From contig JASANE010003898.1 of NCBI GenBank assembly GCA_030248225.1, positions 62,001 to 126,000 of the forward strand: 64,000 nucleotides of DNA. The letters are read 5' to 3'. The position numbers were made by a program, and so were the translations under genes. This DNA is from Trileptium ribeirensis. Lineage: Eukaryota > Nematoda > Enoplea > Enoplida > Thoracostomopsidae. Shown here piece by piece: positions 34,261 through 45,110 of this stretch. Under the pieces are notes generated by a model, which had not been told where the DNA came from, made no database searches, and saw only the letters and a program-made list of their open reading frames with translations. Position 1 is the first letter of the stretch. Every line of letters starts with the position of its first letter.

Positions 34261-35499
34261 CCCAAATTTATTCAAAAACTTAACCCCTTGGAATTGAGTA
34301 AAAAACTTAAATGTAATACAATGTTTGCATGTCGTGTGGGCATTCCCAAGACTGATGCGGTTCAGAGAAGAAGTTGTACTGAAAATTTGTCCTCAAATTC
34401 TAATATGTCTTGTATACATCGCAATGTAAGAACCCGAAAGGGCTCTCACACAGCTTTCAGGTACGAAAATTCCGACGCGGGATTCAATCGACGGTTGTCT
34501 GATCGAGGCGTGATCCGGCCTCAGAATTTCCGGCAACCTATGCATGATTATTTGTGCGATAAACGGCAACGTCATCAAGCCATTCAAACATATGGAGGAA
34601 GACGGTGCGACAAGACGGAGATAAGTGTAACAGGATGCTGTGAATCTAAACGGAGATTATTGGATGATTTTATGCAATGCGAGATACAAATGAACACCAC
34701 GGTAAGAAAACGGGCGTTGGTTAACTGTGCGTCTATTATTTTGTATCAAAGGGGTGCTCCAATAAGGTGTTCCAAGGTGGTATTTATAGAAAAATACAAA
34801 AATGTTTCTGGGCTAAACGGGAATGAAAATTTGACCCCAAATTGTAAGGATTTTGGCTTAGTCAATATAAACGGAATTGTCTATGAAAATAAACCAATGC
34901 ATAGCAATGAAGGTGTTCAATTTAGTGACATAATCGAAAAATACGAAGGAATGTGTGCATGTACAAAAATATATGTTTATAGGCTGTTGTATGATGTTAT
35001 TGTTTATGTGCAATTCCTTTCTAGGCTTTTAGAAATTTACGTTGTTGTCAATGTCATCCACATGCATCGAAGTCGGGACGCGTGTCAGGATATACAATAT
35101 TATGAAATCTCATGGCATGTTGTGGGTTTAATTATTCTGAACGGAAACGTCATTTATGGTTTGCCAAGCCAGGACTGTGCTCAACATTCACATTCTTTAT
35201 CGGTGAAAAAGGAATTTGGTAACGGTGGCAATATACGAAGGGTAACACCACGATCATGTAAGCTGGTATTTATTACACTGTTATTAAAACAGGAATCTAT
35301 AAAACGAGATGTTTTTGGTAATAAAAATTTTAAAAATTTGTCTCCCGATATCGTAATATCTAAAAGTGCTTCTTATCAGATTCACGTCAAAGGTTCAAAC
35401 AGTTTACAAAATATTGGAAAATTTATTCGAAATTCGAAGAGGAAAATCGAAGTTAGTCTTGTTGGTTTCATAAGTCCGTTTTTGGGAGATATAACATAA
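34261..35499 (+). pseudogene. Remnant of gag C-terminus and protease in a fortuitously long open frame
   Basis: The frame stays open from 33976 to 35499 (507 codons), but its similarity to gag ends near 34260. A CX2CGH knuckle-like piece is visible near 34328 in a neighbouring phase. Around 34720-34930 the frame has ALVNCASIILY, followed by a SGLNG and a DFGLVNINGIVY segment. This order resembles a retropepsin whose DTG has become NCA, with flap and second strand behind it. No RT, RNase H or integrase motif was found. I therefore read this as an eroded gag-protease segment, not a host gene. Confidence in the protease reading is modest. Confidence 0.45.
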
Positions 35500-36035
35500 T
35501 TATTTTGCTCCAACAAAGATGCTTTTATTGGCCCAATAATTTGTTCAACTTTTATGTATCAGTTTTTCGTGATTATTGTAAATCTGCATTTTAATTTTGG
35601 TGCTGCATTACTATTAAACTTCTTCAGAATGCAGGGGAAGTGCTATTTATCAAGACATCCTGAAACTGAAATAATCGACAGTTTATACTTTAAACTCAGA
35701 TCACCGAAACTAAGTTTAGACGAATTATTTCTGAGGATTAAGTGAAAAATTTTGTTGGTATTTTGATTGCTCATTGTGCTAGAATTTTAAAATTGGAACA
35801 TTGTTTCAAAAAAATTCTTTTGAATATGTCAGCTCATTTGAAGGGCCTAATATCACATCAATGTTTTAAAAGACAGAATAATATAAACTGAGAACAAATT
35901 TAGTCGCTTATAATTAATCGGATCGTACCTGTATCTTTAGCTCGAAAAATTGAACAATTTAGACATTTACAGGTTCTAAATCGATGTCAATGACAGGCCA
36001 TATAAAAAAATCTATGAGAATTTTGGAGAAATGTA

Positions 36036-38688
36036 TAGTGTAGTTAACGAAAAAAAAAAGATGATTTTTGGTTTTTCGATTTTTTTCTTCCCCTATTGAT
36101 CCAATAACTCTCCATCTAGTTTCAGATGATACAAAGGCACATTTTACAGTCGGAACTGTGACTTTTGCGACTGTTTACATTACCACAGATGCATAACTTC
36201 CGAAAAACACCATTTTTTATTTCGCGAACTTTTTCAGGAAAAAAAGATGATTTTCGTTAAAAAAAAGATGGTCGCCTGCTGCCGTATTACTGTTCTGTAG
36301 CAACAGTAAACAACGTTAAAAATGCTTTATGTCATATATTAGCACTATTTAGCATATAAAACAATGCAACGAACCTCACCCTGTCCATATAGTCAGGCCT
36401 GCGCTTTGTCGTTGTTAGCATTTCCTTCAAAGTGAGCTTCCAATTCGCAATACATCCGCTTGTAGTTGTGCCAAACCAGCTGAACGTCGTCCAAATCGTG
36501 AAATGTTAACCGCTCTTCGCCCGCCTTGCGCGACCAAGCCTGGGATTTTGTTCCACCAGCGGAGCTGAACTTGAGCGGGCCAAAGTAGACATCATGGACC
36601 GGAACAATGAGGCGCTCCCGAATCTTAGGCCACTGAAATCGACGATCCATTGGAATATGGCGCAGAAAATCCAGCTGAACCGCTGTATTTGGCGCGTCAG
36701 CATCACGCGCGAAAACCTTTCGTAGTTGCTCAATATAAACTGCTTCTTTGAAGTACACAGGATAGAACCCATGATCTGTTTCAGGCAAATCGGCAACATG
36801 TTTATGAACCTTGGCCAAATGGGAACAAAGCTTAGCGAATGTCATATCAACGCTTGAAAACCCAATGTCGGAATCGCTGGTGCTTTGTTCATCAGCCTCC
36901 TCCTGTTCACTAGAGCTGTCAGTCCCGGAGCTAGACCCTCTTTTCGGCTTCGTTAGCTTTGGAGTCTCGCCGACACTTGCACTAGATGTAGATGGTTTCG
37001 CGGAAGACTGTATCGGGTCCTGTTTCTTCTTCCGTTCCTGACGCTTGGCCTCGCGCTCTTGGGCTACTGCTATCGAAGGGCTTGACGTCAGCTTCTCTGA
37101 TGACGCTGGCCTTCGCTTTTTCTTCCGAATTGGACCGCAGGCAGCAGCAAGAAACGCTTGTTCTTTCTCGGCCGGACTGCGCATTGATAGTCTCCTCCGA
37201 GCAAAACCTCCCTGTGAACTAGAGGCAGAACTTGACTCAGGCGCTACCCAAAGTGGTATCCATTGCAATTTCCATGCAGCAACGAAACCAGGGGCCGGCC
37301 GTTCATACGGTGGCTCTGGGGCAACTGTGGGCATCGGTGGAATATGAAACTGTGGCGACGGTGATCTCGCTGGCAGAGCAGCTGTTGCGGGCTGCTTGCG
37401 CGGACTGGGCATCGAAGTCAATTTTTCATATAAAGCGTCTGTTAACGTCGGCTTTCCCAATTTCTCGTACTCTGCCCAGGCTTCCCGGAGTTTGGGTAAA
37501 AACCGGTCAGTGTTGTATTTCGTTGGGTCAAACGGATAGACTCCAGTTCCCTCAAACGAGTTGACAATAACATCCGCCCTAACAGCTTTCCAAAGTCTAT
37601 TGACGAAAGAGCAGAACTGCGCGCGGTTGATTGCCGTTGCCCGTTCCGTAACCCGCAAATCTTCAGTCAAATAGTCGCACCATTTTTGCTTCATCCACTT
37701 TAAGACCCCACAGTCTAACGGCTGCAACACGTCAGTGCAATGCGGGGCAAACTTCAGCAGGGTGACACCTTCCTGTCGAGCATGCACAATGACCTGTACA
37801 GACGCGTGGGACATATGCCCATCCAAAAGCACCAACAGGGGCCGCCGATTAACCCGCCCACAAAAGCCAACAAACCATTTGTTGAATACCTCTTGGGTCA
37901 TCCACCCATGCTCCGATATTTCAACCGTGAAACCGTCAACAGCATCGTCCGGAACAACCCTTTGCGGTGTGTTCTTCAACCGAAATATGACCAACGGGGC
38001 AAACATTTCACCGTTTGCTGAGCAAACACCGAGGACGGAAGTGTTGGTCTTCCCCTCGGCCACACGGTGGGCATACGCCTGCTTATTAATCTCGCTAACA
38101 ATCACTCCCGGATTGGGATCATAGTTAAATCCAGTTTCATCAAGGTTGATGATATGATCACGAATGTCCGCATCGGCTGGCAGCAGGCGGGGCTCTTAAA
38201 ACGCCCGAAATATCACGGAAATGCACTGAAAATACTCTCTAATCCCGTTTTTTGTAGTCCGTGTTTTATTTTTTATTTCGCGAAAAATGCCAAAATTTTG
38301 ACCAAAATAGTTCGTGAAAAAAATGCCAAATATCTCAAAACTGACTAAAAGCAGCCCAAAGCTAGTTGTTTCACGTAAAAACACGGGTTTTCTTTGCATA
38401 ATAGGCACATTTCCGTTGACCCACAGCTCAAATTGCACGCAGACTGAATATTCAAAACTGGGGTTCTCAAACTCATTTTTCGTCAACATTTTGGGTGTAA
38501 ATTTCTAAACGTCGTATTTAGTTCTTATGGGCACTGAAACAAATTGTGAGTGCTTAAAATAGTGAAAAAGAGACTTTTTTTAATTATGAAATAGATTGTC
38601 TACGCTTTGGTTACCGTTTTTGATAAAGAAACGAGCATTTGTTTTTTCACGAAAAAATCGACCATTTTTTATTTCGTTAACTGCACTA
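36036..38688 (-). mobile_element. pogo-like (Tc1/mariner superfamily) DNA transposon, 2.65 kb
   Basis: Terminal inverted repeats TAGTGTAGTTAACGAAA at the left and, inverted, TAGTGCAGTTAACGAAAT at the right are each flanked by TA (36034-36035 and 38689-38690). This is the target duplication expected of Tc1/mariner and pogo. Further A/T-rich inverted blocks with ATTTCGCG lie just inside both ends (36215-36230 and 38273-38285). The element contains one long transposase frame on the minus strand. It sits inside the gypsy-like retrotransposon, between its protease remnant and its 3' segment. Confidence 0.88.
36393..38195 (-). CDS. pogo/jerky-type DDE transposase, N-terminally truncated
   Basis: The frame is open from 38195, directly after a TAA at 38196-38198, to 36393: about 600 codons without a stop. 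This makes it the only long intact coding frame in the window. No ATG occurs upstream of the catalytic domain; a GTG at 38103-38105 is only nominal. The DDD triad of the pogo group is complete: IINLDETGFNYDPNPG near 38155, LLDGHMSH (Asp about 35 residues before the third) near 37820, and LQPLDCGVLKWMKQKW near 37710. The DNA-binding helix-turn-helix domain normally found before the catalytic core is missing. It is either lost by deletion or encoded by an unseen upstream exon; an AG acceptor-like site lies at the left edge. The C-terminal 350 residues are unusual: Ser/Pro-rich, with a KKKRR basic cluster that could be a nuclear localisation signal, then an acidic-serine stretch (SSGTDSSSEQEEADEQ), then a folded-looking tail. 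The region is clearly more GC-rich than its surroundings. Confidence 0.9.
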   Translation of the reverse strand, partial: EPRLLPADADIRDHIINLDETGFNYDPNPGVIVSEINKQAYAHRVAEGKTNTSVLGVCSANGEMFAPLVIFRLKNTPQRVVPDDAVDGFTVEISEHGWMTQEVFNKWFVGFCGRVNRRPLLVLLDGHMSHASVQVIVHARQEGVTLLKFAPHCTDVLQPLDCGVLKWMKQKWCDYLTEDLRVTERATAINRAQFCSFVNRLWKAVRADVIVNSFEGTGVYPFDPTKYNTDRFLPKLREAWAEYEKLGKPTLTDALYEKLTSMPSPRKQPATAALPARSPSPQFHIPPMPTVAPEPPYERPAPGFVAAWKLQWIPLWVAPESSSASSSQGGFARRRLSMRSPAEKEQAFLAAACGPIRKKKRRPASSEKLTSSPSIAVAQEREAKRQERKKKQDPIQSSAKPSTSSASVGETPKLTKPKRGSSSGTDSSSEQEEADEQSTSDSDIGFSSVDMTFAKLCSHLAKVHKHVADLPETDHGFYPVYFKEAVYIEQLRKVFARDADAPNTAVQLDFLRHIPMDRRFQWPKIRERLIVPVHDVYFGPLKFSSAGGTKSQAWSRKAGEERLTFHDLDDVQLVWHNYKRMYCELEAHFEGNANNDKAQA

Positions 38689-38690
38689 TA

Positions 38691-40050
38691 CTATACGAAA
38701 GAATAGGTATTATTCATTTTACCAGCTGCATGCAATAATTGTTTCGCCGTAAGTAAAAAAATGTTTTTTGGAGTCAAGAGAAATAAAGGTTTTCTTAATG
38801 AAACTAATGAGTACATAAAGAGTGCTGAGCTTTCTTTATCTGTGACCCGTTTAGAAAAGAACACGCCTCTAATATATAATGGTACAAAAATTTGTTGTGT
38901 ATGGGTTACAAATTGTTCAAACTCGGTGTATATTTTCTGGTTATGGTGATGGTCAAAGAAATTATTAAATAATCCGATAGACAAAAAAAATTTAATCATA
39001 AATTTTGTGTTGAATGAGAAGCAATTGTTTATAGGGAAGCGTTGCTTCTCAGTTTGATGTTTCCAGGTTTTTAGGGGGTCAAAAAAATTGTGATTATGGT
39101 CTCCGGTCCAGAGTACAAAAATATTCCGTTGGTGCAATACACATGGCAATGTTCAATGACAACAATTAATGGAAGTTGGAACAAAAAGTATTATGGGAGT
39201 AAGCTCAACTTAGGTGAGTAATGAATTTGTTTACTTATTTAAAACTATAGCTTTTATGGCTAGTACCCAGGCAATGCATGAATATCTGTACGATTACCTC
39301 ATTATGTAGAAATGTTGCGAACGAAATTAAAAGGAGTTGTTTTTCAAATACTAAATAAAACAACTTTGACTTTATGGGGATTTTCAAAACGGGTTTACAG
39401 GAAAAATACGGAGCGATGTACTTCCAAAAAAATGTTTTTGTTTTTCTTCACGTCAATCTAAGGAATTTTATGTAATTCGCTGCTTGGTAAAAAAATAATG
39501 CATCAATTATTATCTTCAAACAATTACTTATGCGAAGGATAACTTAAGAAAAATCCTTTGAAAAATTGGTGATCTTGTTGATACTTGAAAAAAATATGTG
39601 CTTGATTAAAAATTGATGAAATTTAAAAAATAATGTTCCCCTAAAATTTGAAAAAGGATTTTTAAACCTAGAGGAAGGAGCTAATCCACACATCCAATGT
39701 TCAAATTTCGTTTTAAGTTTGATAAATCGCATGAGTTTTGTTTCATAAAAAAACTTTAGTGTTTCATAATTGGATGTGTGTACTAGTCCTTATTGGTGTA
39801 ATCGGAGAGGGGGCTTGCTCAGTTTTAACTCAAGTTGCTCACGGAAAACCTTTCATGTCCCCTGCACTAACCAGGTGATGAAAATCAGCCGTGTACCTGA
39901 GGTCACACAACAATGAGGATGCACTGTTGACGGCGTCCCTGGTAGGCAGTTTCGACCAAGGCTGGGTGTGAGCAACGGGGTCGGCTGGACATCCTTAAAT
40001 TGTATTTGTGCTCGTGTTGGACCACTCACTCAGAAAAAACTCATGCTCAA
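38691..40050. other. No gene seen
   Basis: AT-rich interior of the gypsy-like element. No pol motif was recognised on either strand. Frames at 38691-39149 and elsewhere have no supported domain. Confidence 0.5.
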
Positions 40051-40054
40051 TGTT

Positions 40055-40310
40055 CTGCTAGCGTGTATTTTAAATATGTGTTTTTTAGTACATAAATACC
40101 GTTTGTCTTTGGCTAGGCTCCGGTTTAATGGCCATCTAGCCGCGTGTATGCAATGCATCTTGTGCTCAAGGGTAAAAAGTTGGAGAGGTTCTCATACCCT
40201 GTACTTACCTATTTTAAATATGTGTACTTTATAAACAATTTGTTTGCGAACTGGGCTCCGGTTTAGTGGCCATCCAGTTCGACTTTGTTTCAGTATATAT
40301 GTTCCGCAGG
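40055..40310. repeat. Diverged tandem repeat, about 150-bp period
   Basis: GTATTTTAAATATGTG near 40065 and TATTTTAAATATGTG near 40211 start two units. Both continue to GGCTCCGGTTTA(A/G)TGGCCATC near 40117 and 40253. Two copies are visible. Confidence 0.75.
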
Positions 40311-42590
40311 GGTGTGATCCCGTGTAAAAAGGGTCAAAAAAATTTTATTTTTCTCAAGTGAACCCTAAATGTGTCGTTTTATACATCACATTTGTGTGTG
40401 CAGATTTGGTGTTTTGTGCCTTTGCACTACCGTGTGAACATTTCTATCTAAATTTAAAAACTCAACTCACGGAAGCCAATGAAATTTTTACTTAACCTTA
40501 AAATGGAAACCCAACGGTCCTATTTTTTTCTATGTATGTGGGTCCCTAGGTTGACCCACAGGGAGAATTTATGTCCCTGTGAGTCCGGTTTTTTTGCGTA
40601 TTCCGTAAAAACAAAAAAAGACACACTGGGGGAATTAATCCTCGTGTGCCTGTTCACAACTATGGACACACAGGGGGTGCAATGTCCCTGCGTGCCCAGA
40701 GATTTAATTTTGATACTGCAGATGTAAATAACAATAAAAGCGACGGCTGCGACAGTAATATAAAAGCTTAACGTCTCCAAACAAACTTGTATTACCGCAA
40801 AAACTCTTGCAAAACTTCATATTCTTCATAAATATAATTATTTGTTTAGATTCATAGTGAAGCACATGCTTTTATAATTGCAAAGAAATTTTTTTTCCTT
40901 GTGTTTTATTCAAGCCGCGAACAAGCGAAAACAGCGAAGTCTAGTAAATTTTTTATACACGTAGTGTTTTTTATTAGAAAAATAATATCTTCAACATTGC
41001 GAAAACAATGTATTCCTATAATATAAAAATGTACAAATTGCGATGATATATTTGTTCCCACCACATGACTGACGAGCGCGAATACGTATTTTACGTGCGC
41101 TTATGTATGTGTTTTATATGCACGTGTATATATATATGTACTAACTTGAACATGTGTTTGTACAGATATACAAAATGTATTTTGTTGATATGATAACAGA
41201 CGACCATATAATTTTCGCTGCCTCAAAGACATTGATACCGTGCTAAGCGAGTGATCTTTGTTTTCGCTGAAAAACTAAAAAAAAAATGTACCCATAGCAC
41301 AAGCGTGGGTTAGAATATAGGTTTCGTAAAAGCATAACATTACAGATTTTCGAAAATACCGAATAATATAGTAGAGCTGGCCCTGATAGTTATTGATATG
41401 GTGTATAGCGGAAAAATAAACTCTTATTTTTCGCGGTTGATGAATAATGAGATCTTTTGAGCTTTCGTAACTGAGAATTCCAGGAAAATCGCAGAGTTGT
41501 ACAAACGATATGAAGCAGCATATATCACATATGTCGTTCAACTCAGGTGCAAATAACTAAATAACGTAATTTTTACGATGGGTGAAGCCAGTAAGTATTG
41601 AAATTTCGTAGTTTATAGTTGAATAAGTTGTAATCTCACACATGTTAAATTATGATCGCGTGCATCTGATGTTTTTGATGAACTTTTTGTTACATCAAAT
41701 GTCGTCGCATGACGCTAAAAATTGCCAGCGGAAAACTTTGCGCACAAAAATATTGCACGCAAATATTGTTGATACCTTATTACTCCCTATTACAATAACT
41801 AATTCCTGCACGATTGCCTACGCAATGTTAAAATTATAAGGCGTTAAACTAGTGATGAAGTACGTGTTGTTCTTTCTGTGCATTTACAACTGTTAGCATA
41901 TACACAGATATTTATGCATGTGTATTACACCTAGAGGGATCATCAAAGAGATAAATGTGGGTCCATTGAAGATTTTGACTTAAACTTCTTTATTGCGTTA
42001 ACATATGCTCGGGGGATCTTTACTATATGGTGAAACAAAATGTTTATATTTCGTCCGCATGTTCAGTACCTAACGCTATTAAATTTTTAAATCGTGGCAA
42101 TCAAAGGTTTATCTGATATCGGATCATCCGTCTCGTTTGTTGTTCCGAAGGGTCAAGCTACATATTTTAAATGTGGTTTAATGATTCTAGTTTAAGGAAT
42201 ATATGAGAAATATATTAGGTATGGTATACGCAGACATATAGAAATCATATGTTGTTACGGGATGTAGGTACATAGCATATCTTTTGGTTTAAATAATCTA
42301 TTGAATTGCAAGGTTAATAAATTATTTTGCAAATATGTAGCAATCTTTTATCCACTGTAATGTGATGTCGTCGTGCCGATCTTCTTTCAAAATTTCGTTG
42401 CGAAATTAATATCTAGTAGCTTGACAATTGGTAGAAAGGTATATATATATACAGTATTAATTGTTGTTTGTATTGTATGTCCGTATGTAAAGTGCTTATA
42501 TATCTATTCGTATGTTTTATGGTATACCGATTGTGAACCCCAAATGCGAACAAATACTGATGTTGCAGTATTGCGTACAAACGATTGTTG
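40311..42590. other. No gene seen
   Basis: AT-rich DNA. Repeated short phrases GACCCACA, GTCCCTG and GTGCCT occur between 40330 and 40700. No protein motif was recognised. It lies where pol of the gypsy-like element should be, which suggests pol has been deleted or replaced. Confidence 0.45.
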
Positions 42591-43045
42591 TCTATGAATG
42601 GTGACTGTACCTTCCGTCGAACGATTGTTGGCGAAATGGATTACCTTTCTTATGGTCACGAGTAAATAGGCCCGTATCTACACCACATAATGTTCCGATA
42701 ATCTGACATTCGCGGTGGTTTGGATAATTGCTACGTGCGTATATTGTGGCCACGGTATATCTATTCGGAAGGTGTAAACATTTATACGATTGGTGTGAAT
42801 TCGGATTAGTTGTGGTTAATAGTGCGGTGGTTATTGGTTTCAACATTGCATACTATAGACAGTGTTTAATAACAATTCCGTTAAAAGAAGACTCTGACTT
42901 TAATGAATAATTGCCGGATGATGAATGATTGATTTGCTTGATTCGCTATTGATTGAATTTGGAGTGAATGGTTTAATTCATTGATTGTTGTATGCAATGT
43001 GGATAACAAAGTTAGGAAAATTTGGGGACAAATTTTTGTGTGACT
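42590..43045 (+). pseudogene. Duplicated 3' internal segment of the gypsy-like element, copy 1
   Basis: This segment and 43400-43885 are a direct duplication. Shared blocks include GATTGTTGGCG, GTATCTACACC, CATTCGCGGTGG, AATTGCCGG and GGGGACAAATTTTTGTGT. In the matching phase both end in a short frame with a YRQ triplet followed by LKE-SD and a stop (42850-42910 here). Upstream of YRQ in this copy is a hydrophobic run (VVVNSAVVIGFNIAYY) that could be a membrane segment. This would fit the C-terminus of an env-like or other third frame, but nothing upstream confirms it. Confidence 0.4.
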
Positions 43046-43399
43046 GAAATATAGCTATGCATTTATAAGTGTGTAGGTGTGGGTGAGTGTAAATACGTTA
43101 AACGTGAGCCGACCTCGCTATCCAGTAGTCTGAAAACCATTGCAACATACCTAATGTATGTACATTGTATGAATGTTGATATGTATATGTTGTGTATTGA
43201 TTTTTTCATTTTAGATGTCCTTGCATGTGTATTTGTATATATGTATATTTTTGTGTATTTCATGAATATGTGCTGTGGATTGTTTTGAAACGTGTATCGC
43301 GTGGAGTTACAAAATGAAGCCAGTATGGTCAAAAGTTGAAATACCTGGGGATGTGTGCGAGCGATGGCTGAACGTGACTTATGACATTTATATACGCTG

Positions 43400-43880
43400 C
43401 GTGGTCACTATGCACATATGGTTGTTGGCGTAATGGGTTGCTTTTCCTCCGGTCATTAGGAAATGGGCCAGTATCTACACCTTACTATATTCCAATATTC
43501 CGATATTGCCGCATTCGCGGTGGATTGTTCAATTATTGTGGGTGACGTGGCCTCGGATAGTTATACGGTTGATATGAGCCTTTATAACGAACAATTAGCG
43601 CGAAAAGGGAGTAGCCTAGTGCAGTATGGTGGTGGTTGTTATTGCGTTGGTTGATTGGGTCATACGTGATGAACTATAGACAATGGTTACGAAAAAAAAT
43701 GACGCTAAAAGAAAACTCTGATTGGTATAAATAATTGCCGGGTAATTGATGATAACTTTGATTAATGTGTTATTGATTGAATTTTAAGTGAACGGTATTT
43801 GTTTCATTGTTGTAGGTAATGTGGATAATTTCGCATTAACATAGTTCAGGAAAATTTGGGGACAAATTTTTGTGTTGCGG
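43400..43880 (+). pseudogene. Duplicated 3' internal segment of the gypsy-like element, copy 2
   Basis: The second copy of the duplication lies directly before the polypurine tract and 3' LTR, the position of the last reading frame of a retroelement. Its terminal frame (about 43612-43735) is in the same phase as that of copy 1, with YRQW and LKENSD before the stop. A Trp/Leu-rich stretch precedes YRQ. Confidence 0.45.
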
Positions 43881-43889
43881 AGGGGGTAA
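43879..43889 (+). promoter_or_regulatory. Polypurine tract of the gypsy-like element
   Basis: GGAGGGGG runs up to TAA directly before the TGTAACG that starts the 3' LTR. This is the plus-strand primer position in LTR elements. Confidence 0.65.
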
Positions 43890-45110
43890 TGTAACGATCT
43901 GTACCCTCAACTTCCATAAACAAAATTGCCTTATTTCTTACCTATAACAACCATAGGGCATAAACTACCGTTGCAAACATTTCGTGGGAAACGGAAGGTT
44001 TTGCGTCATCTGTTTATTACGTGTACATTTATGTATGTGTTGTGTATCTTGTTTACTTTATGCATACATTTAGTGTGTTTACGACTATATAATTCATATA
44101 TAATAATTTTTGTATATGTGCGAACCTGTTTGTTTGTCATTACATGTGAATCGAGTGTAGTATGTGTAACTCAGTATAAATCATTTTCGTTTGTAAATGG
44201 ATTGTTTGTGTATTACATATGAAGTGTGTGTATTATGTGTAATTGTTTGAAAATAGGATTAGTTTTGAGTTAAAAATTTTCCCAGCACATTACAATAGAA
44301 TTTTTAAGAACTACAGAAATCATGTTAAAGTGAACAGGGGATGGTTTGGCCATATGCGGATTTTGATGCCAAATGCCATAGGGCACACTGTAGATAATAC
44401 ATACCAAATTTGGCATCATTTGGCCCACCCGTTAAGGAGTTACTGACCTCATCCCCTCGGTCATTCCCGGCAATAAAAATTTCATAAATTCTGGAAATTA
44501 TTAAGATTAAGAGAGTTTAAAACAATTAAAAATTGTAAAATTTGTGTGTCAGGGCTATGGTTTACTTACCTATCGGATTTGAGTGTAAGCCCTGGGTGCC
44601 TTAAGTATTACACTTACATTAGCGGAAATGTAAGTGTATTTCTGTTGGATTTTCACGAAAATTGTTATGAGTTAGGGTTTCCGCGAATTTCGTAAAAACT
44701 TATTCTCTAACACAAAAATTAAAATTTAAGTTTGAGAGATAATTCCATAATTCCAAGAATTTCTTGGTCTTAACTGTCTAAACCGCGCTTTAGAGAAATT
44801 CCCAGGTTTCTGGTCCGGGATAAAAGTTTATTTAAGCTCACGCGCGCTAGGCTTAGGCAATTCAGTTCGTACAATCGGTGATACAATCAAGTCGTGTGTT
44901 GTGTCAAATTATTGCTACAATCGGGGTGATTTCGCTGTAATCGCTGCTGATGAAAGTATGTTTTATTTGTATGTTTGATGCTAGTAGTGGTGATTATCTA
45001 TATTATATATATTGGTGAATAGTAAACACTTGGGTGAATAGAGTTCTAAACGGAAAGGCCGATAAAACTATAATCCGACCACTTGCTCCACCACCGAAAC
45101 CTGCCCTATT
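43890..45110 (+). repeat. 3' LTR of the gypsy-like element (approximate right end)
   Basis: It starts TGTAACGATCTG after the polypurine tract. It matches 32550-33482 at the blocks named for that LTR, including the TATTTAAG promoter near 44829. A perfect-looking inverted pair, GATGCCAAATG and its complement, occurs at about 44365-44420 (GATGCCAAA ... TTTGGCATC). The right edge is not resolved. Confidence 0.65.

Noticed and set aside
33976..35499. 507-codon frame as a host protein
   Set aside because: Its first part is gypsy-like gag entered by a frameshift, and it lies between an LTR with primer-binding site and the rest of that element. No host domain is visible.
36811..38124. Plus-strand frames of 76-129 codons opposite the transposase
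   Set aside because: They are antisense shadows of the GC-richer transposase frame.
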